DNA from: Trichomonas vaginalis G3
Taxonomy: Eukaryota > Parabasalia > Trichomonadida > Trichomonadidae
Direction of reading: 5' to 3'
NCBI RefSeq assembly: GCF_026262505.1
Contig: NC_067206.1
Coordinates: forward strand, 19,737,319 to 19,801,318
DNA length: 64,000 bases
The notes under the pieces were generated by a model. It was given only the letters and a program-made list of their open reading frames with translations. It did not search any database and was not told the DNA's origin. The position numbers and the translations under genes were made by a program. Each line of letters starts with the position of its first letter. Positions within the stretch are counted from its first letter, which is position 1. Of this stretch, positions 29,497-38,376 are shown piece by piece.

Positions 29497-29733
29497 ATGA
29501 CAAATAAAGTCACTGAAGCAATGAAACAAAAGTTTTTGGTAGAATACATTAAATCAGGAACTATTCCAGAAGGTTTTTACATTCATACTATGAAGGATGG
29601 TAGAGTTCAGTTTAGAAAGATAAAGCAACCATTAGATAAAGAAGGAATTTTGAGAAAGATTAAACTTCATGAGGACAACATTGCTGAACTTAAGAAGAAG
29701 TTAGAAGAGTTGGAGAAAGGAAGAGAGTTATAA
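29497..29733 (+). CDS. Polinton short coiled-coil protein, copy B (78 aa)
   Basis: It starts MTNKVTEAMKQKFLVEYIKS and ends with LKKKLEELEKGREL. The C-terminal 35 residues form a heptad-like helix. The frame looks whole. Its 3' end (GGAAGAGAGTTATAAAGC) is shared, in a different frame, with the end of the gene at 9294-9821, which probably seeded the longer terminal repeat. Confidence 0.55.
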   Translation: MTNKVTEAMKQKFLVEYIKSGTIPEGFYIHTMKDGRVQFRKIKQPLDKEGILRKIKLHEDNIAELKKKLEELEKGREL

Positions 29734-29774
29734 AGCAATGAATTCAACAGGGTGAAAAAACAGGTGAAAAAAGA

Positions 29775-29973
29775 GGTGAGATCTCACCACTTCACCTAAA
29801 TATATTTTTGTGCTATGTTTTCATACGTGCGAAGTCGTTAGTGAAGTCGTTAGTGAAGTCGTTTATGTGTCAGACGTGAAGAAAGCAACTAAAAAGAAAC
29901 CAAGGAAGAGAGTTATAAAGCAATGAATTCAAGAGGGTGAAAAAACAGGTGAAAAAAGAGGTGAGATCTCACC
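29775..29973. repeat. Duplicated GGTGAGATCTCACC block at the right end
   Basis: Two copies of the palindrome block (29775-29788 and 29960-29973) lie 185 bp apart. Between them are GAAGTCGTTAGT repeats and a copy of the last codons of the left-end gene. Copy A has only one block. Confidence 0.8.
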
Positions 29974-30615
29974 ACTTCACCTAAATTTATTTTTGTGCTA
30001 TGTTTTCATACGTGTGGGAGTGGTGATATCATTAATTTTTAAGTTTATTTTTTATTTTATTTTTTATTTAATTTTTATATAAATGACGAAAACTATTGAG
30101 ATAACAAACTACAACGGTCATGAGTTCAAGAATTTGTTCTTCGTTCCTCGTGAAAATACATTCTATCAGATACGAGGGAGAAAGGGTAAAGTTAGTTTGA
30201 GCGTTTATGAAGGAATGAAGAATGGAAAGTTTATACAAGCATACGATACAAACGGTAAGCGTGTTTCATTAGCTTTGTCAAAACTTACTAACATTTATTT
30301 TGACAGTGACTTTGACTCTGACGATTGGAGTGACAGCAGCGATACTGAAGAATATGAACTATTGTGTGAAGCACAGCAATGGGAAGAGTTGCAATACTTT
30401 TGTAAGTGAGAACGTTTATTTTTTACAGTAGTGAAGTCGTTTGTGAAAACGTTAGTGAGGTGAAGTAGTTGGCGGCTTTGTAAATATTTAAGGTTAAGTT
30501 AGTGTCGTCGTTTGTGTTGTAAAATATACGTTAGCGGTTTCGTAAAGTGTCAAATTCACATAACAAGGGTAAGGAGACGCGCAGTGCCTCAGTACACTTG
30601 TTATGTATACTAACT
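29871..30615. repeat. Polinton copy B right terminal inverted repeat (745 bp)
   Basis: Pairs with 8605-9349; the match stops abruptly after CAGACGTGAA at 29871. It contains an orphan copy of the 3' end of the left-end gene. Confidence 0.93.
30083..30409 (+). CDS. Polinton terminal-repeat protein, right copy (108 aa)
   Basis: Same protein as at 8811-9137, transcribed outward toward the right end. Followed by GAACGTTTATTTTTTAC, the recurrent T-rich spacer motif of this element. The frame looks whole. Function unknown. Confidence 0.75.
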   Translation: MTKTIEITNYNGHEFKNLFFVPRENTFYQIRGRKGKVSLSVYEGMKNGKFIQAYDTNGKRVSLALSKLTNIYFDSDFDSDDWSDSSDTEEYELLCEAQQWEELQYFCK

Positions 30616-30728
30616 GTGGAAATGATAGAGGGACAAAGATTTAGAAAGTTAGGATGTGAATTTAAAGCAGAAAGATCGGGAAGGGGTCCTTTCTCAAGGT
30701 CAGGGCCCCCTTCTAGTCTTTCTGGTGC

Positions 30729-31027
30729 CGGAAGGAGCGCTTCTGACCGGTCTGGGCGCTCCTTCCGGCATCATCTTTGCATTTCCCAATTGTCGCGGCA
30801 AGTGCATTCTGGCACCGCAGGTGCACTTGCTTTAAAGTGGGAATAGAGCCTTTTTGGGGCACTATATATGAATCAGTGCCTCAAAAGGCTCTATTCCCAC
30901 TAGAAATTGCCAAAACTTGCGTCTGATTGCAAACAATCAGACGCAAGTTTTGGCATGTTAAAGAGGGAATTGTTCCCTCTGATGTATATATTAAGAATAT
31001 ATACATTAGAGGGAACAATTCCCTCTA
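30729..31027. repeat. String of five unrelated palindromes
   Basis: Hairpins at 30729-30770 (GCCGGAAGGAGCGC arms), 30802-30832 (GCAAGTGCA arms), 30841-30900 (AATAGAGCCTTTTGGGGCACT-type arms), 30909-30955 (GCCAAAACTTGCGTCTGATT arms) and 30959-31027 (AGAGGGAATTGTTCCCTCT arms, itself palindromic). Linkers contain CTAGAAA. The region follows the Polinton right flank. An open frame entering this block from the Polinton end is not a gene. Confidence 0.8.
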
Positions 31028-31083
31028 GAAAGTGAGGAAACTTTCTCCGCAATATAACTTATTTGCTGAAAATTTCGTACATT

Positions 31084-31694
31084 ATGAATGAAGATGTTGA
31101 AGTTGATGTAGATGAGAATGAAACTCCTCTTTTGATAAATTTAGTTGCTGATTATGTGACAGAAAGAATTCAATGCGAAAGTTCCGATTTATATCCACCA
31201 ATTCTTGCAATCCTAGCTCACAAAGGTGAAATTGCTGAATATTTGATATCAATTGGGATAGAAAGTCAAATTTTAGATTTATTATCAATATTATATGTGA
31301 TTTGATCGTTGAATATGGAGATATTCTCTATGATTATCTAATTGATTCATTTGTTTAAATGTTGAATGCGGTATCTTATCAAGGATTGATTCCGATACTT
31401 TATGTTTTATGTGAATATACCATTATTGCCCCTCTTGATTACAGATTAAAAGTTTGCACCTCAGATTTCTTTGATCGCCTCGGTTCTTCAATAGATGAGG
31501 CTATGCCAACGTCTGTTGAAAAGATTTCATCTATGATATTGGCTTTAATTGAAGATCCAAATGATACCGAAAGGCCATTTGATGATATTATAAAAGAATC
31601 AGGGATATATGAAGAAATATCTGACTATTTTGAAAACAGTGACGAAAAACTTCCGATTACATCTCATTTACTTGATATTTTGGTAATTGAATAA
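31084..31694 (+). pseudogene. ARM-like repeat protein, broken
   Basis: The product is helical and acidic (MNEDVEVDVDENETPLLINL, ILAILAHKGEIAEYLISIGI, later YQGLIPILYVLCEYTIIAPL), in the style of the large family of ARM/HEAT-like proteins in this organism, as also at 33788-35175 and 47762-49082. I see one frame change near 31290-31300 and one in-frame stop (TAA, 31354-31356). It is short for the family, so only part may be present. Function unknown; such proteins usually bind partner proteins. Confidence 0.6.
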
Positions 31695-31826
31695 TATATC
31701 TACTTTTTATTTCATTTTGAATGAATGTTTATTACCATTATTCATATATAAAGTGTTTGTATACATCTAAGAAAGTATCATTAAGTATTTTTCGCAAAGC
31801 GCAATTTTTAAAATTGTCACTCTAAA

Positions 31827-31994
31827 ATGCATCAAATCCTATGTCCTATTTTGTTATGTTTGATTACATTTATCATGTTTCTACTTACATTGTTTCCAAA
31901 TTCATTTCACGAATTTTCACAGATGATAAATGTAATCAAAGTAAAACACTCAAGTCCTATCTTCGAAATAGTATTGAAAAATATATTCATTTAA
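31827..31994 (+). CDS. Possible small membrane protein (55 aa)
   Basis: It starts MHQILCPILLCLITFIMFLL: a 20-residue hydrophobic segment that could be a signal or anchor, followed by a polar tail. A near-initiator TCACTC stands 7 bp upstream of the ATG. Shortly downstream another open stretch (from 32038; LEEDPLLQEQSGPTYDWRKQ) reads like protein and may be a relic of the same gene. Low confidence. Confidence 0.3.
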   Translation: MHQILCPILLCLITFIMFLLTLFPNSFHEFSQMINVIKVKHSSPIFEIVLKNIFI

Positions 31995-32146
31995 ATAGCA
32001 TATACATAATAATTTACAAACAAACAAAAAAATACTAATTTAAACTTGAGGAAGATCCTCTCCTGCAAGAACAATCAGGTCCAACCTATGATTGGAGAAA
32101 ACAATTACCGAAAATAAGCCTATGGAAAAGGCAACATCAACAACAG

Positions 32147-33168
32147 TCACGTAAACATGAAAAAAAAATCATCTATATAAAGACTCAATATATGAAATAT
32201 GTCATACACGATTGATATGATATATAATGCAACTAGCCCTCCATATGAGAGCTCTTTAATTTCTTCAGGCCACTCTGTATTGAATGTTTTGATAAAATCA
32301 TATCTCGATTTAAGCCTAAGAAGAGTAACAGAAACAAATAACAGCGCATTTATTATTACAGCAAATGCTGTGGATAGCCATTCAATTTTATATGATAATT
32401 GAGTGGAAATAATGAATGTTAAAACTAAAATGTATGGCATTATGTATTTAACTTTCTCACAGCATGTTGGCATTAAACCAGAATATGAAATCGTCAACGC
32501 AAACATTGTGAGAGCCGATAAAATTGTAATATAAGCAATCGAGTGCAAAATCATAGAAAATCTTTTTGGAAATATATCAATTCCGCTGAACATCATAAAT
32601 ATATAGCGCATGCATATAATTGAATATAATAACGAAACAAGAATTCCCGAATATAAAATGAATTTTTGTGTGAAATTAAAATGGCCTGTAAGTTGACTCA
32701 TATAGACTATAAGGAGTACCAAATCCATGGCTATTAGTAGTAATTGTATTCCTATCAAATAAACATCTCTAATATCATAAAAAATGCGCCATTTTTGAAT
32801 ACGGCTGTAAATTCTTCTTGAGAAATTATATCATAAACTACAGGAAATAATTTAATTTCGTAAATTCCTTCTTTTGGAGTGAAATAGAAATATGAATTTC
32901 CTGGATAAATCTGTTTTGAATAGTTTTGGCAATCATTCGTAAATAAGCATAGATGCACTTTGCAAAATGAAAGTTTGTACTGCATGAATGAAGGTTTGAA
33001 ATGACTAAAATTGAAAAACATATACCCTTCATTGGAAAACTTAAATGTTCCGAGTCTGTATTCTGTAACATTTGATCCTAACATTGTTTGTTTGTATAAA
33101 AGGAGCGAATGAATGAGCATATGAATTAAGGATATAATTGAATTGAGTTTATAATCGTACTTTATCAT
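32147..33168 (-). pseudogene. Polytopic membrane protein (GOST/7TM-like), one frameshift
   Basis: The first part (32755-33168) has a hydrophobic N-terminus and a lumenal-looking beta-rich domain (LGTFKFSNEGYMFFNFSHFK). The second part (32147-32758) has about six membrane segments (for example FILYSGILVSLLYSIICM). Lumenal domain followed by a multi-span region is the plan of GOST/GPR107-type trafficking receptors, but no signature motif is decisive. The two parts are in different frames and meet at 32755-32758, consistent with a single-base change. Confidence 0.5.
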
Positions 33169-33787
33169 GAAAGTTAATTAAAATGTTGCTGATAGCTAAC
33201 ATTGATAATATTGTATTCTGAAGTATTCAAACTGATTCTACAGGTACGATTATTTTATTTTATCTCATTTATTCAAATTTAGGAAGAAATCATTAACCAA
33301 TGAGGTCAATATTTCGGAGCATAAAAACTACATGATCATGATGTTGTTCCCAAATTATATCAGCTAGTTAATTGGAACGGAGAGCGGAACATCTCACAAA
33401 AATTGACGTTGTAAAGTTCAACTGAGTACCTATTGTATGCATGTGATTTTTTGGAATTTTTTACATATCATAACTTCAAATCTTAATCGACGAAAACCTT
33501 TGTTTTTAGTTATTTAATCTATAGGCATCAAACACAGGTATTCCGGGAAAATGCAATTTGTAACTTTCACAAATCTCGGGGAGTAATTTTGAATGAATTC
33601 GGAAGAAATTGAGAGATGAAGAAGGAAAAAAGGAAGAAAATAAAAAAATTAAAATCTTATAATTTAGTTCCATACATGATTATAGGCAAACTAGAAACTA
33701 GATCTTTTTACACATGAATAAGATGACTTTTTACTTGAGGAACATTTAATATATACAATTTATTAAAGCTTTAAAAATAATCTTTAT
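33169..33787. other. Intergenic, no gene seen
   Basis: AT-rich spacer between two minus-strand genes. No open frame with protein-like composition and no repeat structure noticed. Confidence 0.6.
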
Positions 33788-35175
33788 TTAATCATTGTCA
33801 ATTCCGAGATTATTTAGAATAGTTTGGACAACTGTTTCTTGTTCGTCATTCTCAGGATCAAGTTCGTTGACCAAGAAATCGACTAAATCTGATTCCAACA
33901 AAAAATCTTTGGAAGACGCAGTTGGTTTTCCTAAATTAACATTTTCTGATACAATTAATAAGATTCTTAAAGGAATTTTTGATTCTTCGAAAGAAGGATC
34001 GAGCATTTCAATCAAAATCGATATAAATTCTTCTGTTAAGTAAACAATTAATGAGTCTGATAAATTCACCATTTTTTCTATTATTCTGAGTAAAATTTTT
34101 CGATTTGTAAATTGAGATTGAATAAAAAATTCAATTAAATGCTGAAATAGTTCATGACTGAATTCTGAACCAATTTCATTGTTGTTTAGACTGTGATAAA
34201 TACTTAGAACATCAATAGCTAAAGAAAATGCAAAATTTGATTTCCCAAGATTGTTCTGATGAAAAACAAATGATGTGATTGAAAACAAGTATATTTTATC
34301 ATATATGTGATGCGAAAATGATTGGTCATTAGGTTGAAAAATTAAATCTTGATTATATAAGCCAATTAAAATTGAATATACATAAGTTTTGTACTTCAAT
34401 TTTTGCTCTAACAGTAAAATACCATCATAGAAAGAATCTGAAATATTATAAATTAAATTGGGGATAATTTTGATAATAAAATCGATTGATTTCAAAAATT
34501 GAATCATTTCATCATCACATATAATATCGAATCCAATTTCTGGTATTGAATTTAAAAGAAATAGGAGAATTTCTAAATTTGAATCATTGAGCTCAATTTT
34601 TAGGTTTTTCAACAGGACACATGAAATTATTAATGATGGAACAATTTCATTGCTGTAATCTTCAATAAATTCTCTGTTTTCTGCAAAAGATTTGAAAATA
34701 AATCAAAACTCAAATTATCCAAAATAAACGAAGGTATTTGTGTGGATTTAGTAAGAAGTATAAGCATACAATGTAATGAGGAAGGGATATGAAAATTGTC
34801 TATGATTGCTTCAATTATTATCTGATTATTAATAAATTTCTTTATTGTATGCTCATCTGATATTTCTAAAAGTAATTCTATAATGCGTATGGTGTAGTCT
34901 TCTATTAATATTGGAAAATCTTGAATAATATGAACTAATATTAACAATCCGTCATTTTCATTAAATATTTCAATGTATTCAATATGCCTATATTGCAAAT
35001 ATTCAATAATATTCGCTAACGAGTGTTCTAATTGTTCATCATCTGTTTGATTTTCTAGAATTTTGTGCAAAATGGCTTCAAATTCATTCAAATGCAGTAC
35101 AATATCTTTGTTATCGGCCAGTGTGGTGAAATCCCTCATGCTTTTTGTATTATCGTTGATTTTATAAAAGTCCAT
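33788..35175 (-). pseudogene. ARM-like repeat protein, one frameshift
   Basis: It starts MDFYKINDNTKSMRDFTTLA and continues for about 460 codons of helical, Leu/Ile/Asp/Glu-rich sequence. Repeated helix pairs are visible (FLLNSIPEIGFDIICDDEMI, LLRIIEKMVNLSDSLIVYLT). The frame changes once near 34676, within CTTTTG; after it the reading resumes with FAENREFIEDYSNEIVPSLI. The rest is open, so the break is recent or an assembly error. A member of the lineage-specific ARM-like family; partner unknown. Confidence 0.7.
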
Positions 35176-35569
35176 TTCATTACTCCAATAATTTTGAAGT
35201 GAAAAAATGCTTATTTTTTCTTTAATATATTATACATATGCAATTGTGGCTATACTTTATAATAGTCAACTCCAAACTTTTTCAAATGCGCAAAATATGC
35301 GCAGATTCAATTTTAAATAATCTTTTTTGCGCATTTTTTGCACCCCATGTAAAACCCTGAGGATTAGGTTCATTCGATTTCAGTAAGTCAATCATTAAGT
35401 GTTTAATTCGTCATAATAATGTTTAATCATAATAAAATAATTTGAATTAATATTTTACTGAATCTTCTCCAATATATGCTACATTGACACAGTGGTACAG
35501 TCAAATATTCCTGATTCAGGTTAATTTGAAATAGTTCATCGCTATGACATAAATATCTGGTCAGGTTAC
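35176..35569. other. Intergenic, no gene seen
   Basis: AT-rich spacer between an ARM-like gene and an ankyrin gene, with a short GC-rich patch repeating CGCA near 35290-35340. No convincing frame or repeat. Confidence 0.6.
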
Positions 35570-36733
35570 TTAAACTTTTAGGTAGTTTCTTACATTATTT
35601 TTTGCAACTTCGAATACAGTTTTTCCTTCTTTATCTTTTGCTTCTTTATCAGCTCCAACAGAGATAAGATATTTAACAACTTCAAGATGACCAAATCTTG
35701 ATGCATAAATGAGTGGAGTTTTTCCATTATTATTCTTTGCTTCTTTATCAGCTCCAACAGAAATAAGATATTTAACAACTTCAAGATGACCAAATCTTGA
35801 TGCATAAATGAGTGGAGTCCATCCATTATTATTCTTTGCTTCTTTATCAGCTCCAACAGAGATAAGATATTTAACAACTTCAAGATGACCATTATCTGAT
35901 GCTATAATGAGTGGAGTATCTCCATAATTATCCTTTGCTTCTTTATCAGCTCCAACAGAAATAAAATATTTCACTAGTTCAAGATGACCATCCATTGATG
36001 CTTCAATGAGTGGAGTATATCCATATTTATCCTTTGCTTCTTTATCAGCTCCATTAGAGATAAGATATTTAACAACTTCAAGATGACCATTTCTTGATGC
36101 ACAAATGAGCGGAGTCCATCCATATTTATTCTTTGCTTCTTTATCAGCTCCAACAGAGATAAGATATTTGACAACTTCAAGTTCACCATTAGATGATGCC
36201 TCAATGAGTGGAGTATATCCATCATCATCCTTTGCTTCTTTATTGCACCTACATTCTATGTGTGATTTGACAAGCCCGAGATTTCCTTTAACACATGCTG
36301 TATGAATTTCATTAGTTTGATTGTCATTTGTTTCTTTGGCAGCATTTTGTCTTGGATTTTGAATTTCTTTTATTTTTGATTGATGTTTTTGAATTTCTTC
36401 TGTGGAAAGAGGTATTTCTTTTTCTTTTTGATCCAAAATATCAATGATACCATCAAATATATTGAATTTCATGTATTTTTTGACAGATTTCAGAGTTGAA
36501 ACGATTTCTTCCATGTTTTGGATAGTAACATTTGCATTTCGTGTACACATATATAATTCTTTGGCCTTGATAGCTGAAGATGATTGTTTGAGAAGAGTAA
36601 TGTATTGATTTGATGTTAAATTTGAATATTTCATGATTTGTTTAATATCCTCGATGTCAAATGTATCGAAGAAGTTTTCACTTTTAATATAATCGCTGAT
36701 ATGAGCAGCAATGTATTCGTAATTCAGATTCAT
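35570..36733 (-). CDS. Ankyrin-repeat protein (387 aa)
   Basis: Residues 1-120 are a helical domain seen at the start of many Trichomonas ankyrin proteins (FDIEDIKQIMKYSNLTSNQY). Residues 145-385 form a capping repeat and seven ankyrin repeats of 33 residues (pattern GYTPLI.AS..GHLEVVKYLI then SVGADKEAKD). The 99-bp units are nearly identical at DNA level, indicating recent expansion or gene conversion. Probably a protein-binding scaffold. The frame is complete; the start is the first ATG. Confidence 0.9.
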   Translation of the reverse strand: MNLNYEYIAAHISDYIKSENFFDTFDIEDIKQIMKYSNLTSNQYITLLKQSSSAIKAKELYMCTRNANVTIQNMEEIVSTLKSVKKYMKFNIFDGIIDILDQKEKEIPLSTEEIQKHQSKIKEIQNPRQNAAKETNDNQTNEIHTACVKGNLGLVKSHIECRCNKEAKDDDGYTPLIEASSNGELEVVKYLISVGADKEAKNKYGWTPLICASRNGHLEVVKYLISNGADKEAKDKYGYTPLIEASMDGHLELVKYFISVGADKEAKDNYGDTPLIIASDNGHLEVVKYLISVGADKEAKNNNGWTPLIYASRFGHLEVVKYLISVGADKEAKNNNGKTPLIYASRFGHLEVVKYLISVGADKEAKDKEGKTVFEVAKNNVRNYLKV

Positions 36734-36877
36734 GTCCTGAGCTACTTTTGAAATTTCATAACTTTACAAAAAAAATTTCCATTATTCAATTTTCTTTTCC
36801 ACAATTCAATTTTTTTTGCAATAAAATTGCCTTGAAAATTTCGGTTTCACTTTTATACTCGGATGTTATCATATAGC

Positions 36878-38130
36878 TGTAATAAACAGAAATTCATCAA
36901 AAGTGACAGCTCTCAATTTTTTGACATTTGTAAATTCTAAATTGAATGAGAAAAATGAAATAATACTAAGCATAATACAATATTCTAGATTTAATTATAA
37001 TTAGGAAAAAGTTAGTTTTGAGAGTACTTTTCATAGGCATATAGAATGAAATCTTCTGAAAAATAATATCACATAAACTCATATTATTTTCTAATATATA
37101 ACTATTTTATATAAAAATCAAATTCAATGATCTTAAAAGCGAAGGATAAACCTCAAAATTTACGAATATAATGAGTGGGAATATAATGCTTATCTATCAT
37201 AAAACCATATGAAATATCAATTTTTGCTTTACGCCTAATTTTTGACGACAATTAGCAAAAAATGTTAAATGTTAACACTCAGTCCATTTGAATATGAAAA
37301 ATAAAATTGACTTTGATTAAATGTTTTTATTTATCATGCAATTCTTCTTGCGACCAAAGATTTGAATAAAAGTTCAAAAAATAAGATAGCTTAAAAAATA
37401 ATATACGGTAGTGTTTACTAATAGATGAATAGTATATAAATTCTATTAAAATGGATTTGATCCAAAAAAATATAAAACCAAAAATAATTGTTATAATTTA
37501 AATGAAGAAGTAATTTAAAACGATTTTATTTATGATCAAATTTTATATATTTTTTTGGATCAAATCCATTTTAATAGAATTTATATACTATTCATCTATT
37601 AGTAAACACTACCGTATATTATTTTTAAGCTATCTTATTTTTTGAACTTTTATTCAAATCTTTGGTCGCAAGAAGAATTGCATGATAAATAAAAACATTT
37701 AATCAAAGTCAATTTTATTTTTCATATTCAAATGGACTGAGTGTTAACATTTAACATTTTTTGCTAATTGTCGTCAAAAATTAGGCGTAAAGCAAAAATT
37801 GATATTTCATATGGTTTTATGATAGATAAGCATTATATTCCCACTCATTATATTCGTAAATTTTGAGGTTTATCCTTCGCTTTTAAGATCATTGAATTTG
37901 ATTTTTATATAAAATAGTTATATATTAGAAAATAATATGAGTTTATGTGATATTATTTTTCAGAAGATTTTGTGTTCTTCTTCAAAATTTTATTTTTTTA
38001 TTAAAAAGAATCTTTACAAAATATACATTTACTTTAATTAATATTTAAAAACGTGCTCTATCAAAAGTTCCAAAAATTCAATATTTTAGCTTTTCTGAGG
38101 TGTCACTTTTGATGAATTTCTGTTTACAAC
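36878..38130. mobile_element. Foldback element, long copy (1253 bp)
   Basis: Almost the whole element is one giant hairpin: the left half (37047-37440) is repeated in inverse order in the right half (37560-37970), around a loop near 37500. The outer ends read AAACAGAAATTCATCAAAAG and its inverse. ATAGC flanks both sides (36873-36877; 38131-38135), a 5-bp target duplication. No open frame. A second copy is at 62326-62978. Non-autonomous transposon. Confidence 0.85.
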
Positions 38131-38376
38131 ATAGCAAATGATGATTATCAAACACACGAGATTATTCAAATGATTTTCGTTACCTTCAATTCTTGTGTTT
38201 GAATAAACATAATTTTTATTTTACATCATATCTTCCTGAAAATCTTCCCAAACTTAAATAATTTACTTCCGAAATTGAAATTAACTTCCAAATCGGCATT
38301 ACTACCTATTTTCTATCAATAATGATGTAATATATAAAGAAAGAATAACATAAAACATTTATTATAACAATAAAAA

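Larger units (their letters stand above)
8605..30615. mobile_element. Polinton (Maverick) copy B, end to end, 22 kb
   Basis: Both ends are present: AGTTAGTATAC... at 8605 and its inverse at 30615. GTGGA flanks both sides (8600-8604; 30616-30620), or GTGGAA if the shared terminal A is counted, which fits the 5-6 bp duplications of Polintons. Gene content is diagnostic: protein-primed DNA polymerase B, retroviral-type integrase, packaging ATPase and capsid-type proteins. I could not identify an adenoviral-type protease. The element is a fossil with roughly ten breaks, mainly in the polymerase, the capsid-type gene and small genes. The two terminal repeats are almost identical, so it is young. 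Confidence 0.95.

Noticed and set aside
8605-30615. Adenoviral-type protease gene
   Set aside because: I looked for a His/Asp/Cys protease pattern in the unassigned Polinton genes and could not support one.
30547-30846. 99-residue frame starting in the Polinton end and running into GC-rich sequence
   Set aside because: It crosses the element boundary and a palindrome string, so it is a chance frame.
33169-33787. Additional genes in AT-rich spacers
   Set aside because: Short frames have biased Asn/Ile/Lys/Phe composition, no initiator, and no family resemblance.
35590-36305. Alternative frames within the ankyrin repeats
   Set aside because: Shadows of the 99-bp repeats, which keep other frames open periodically.
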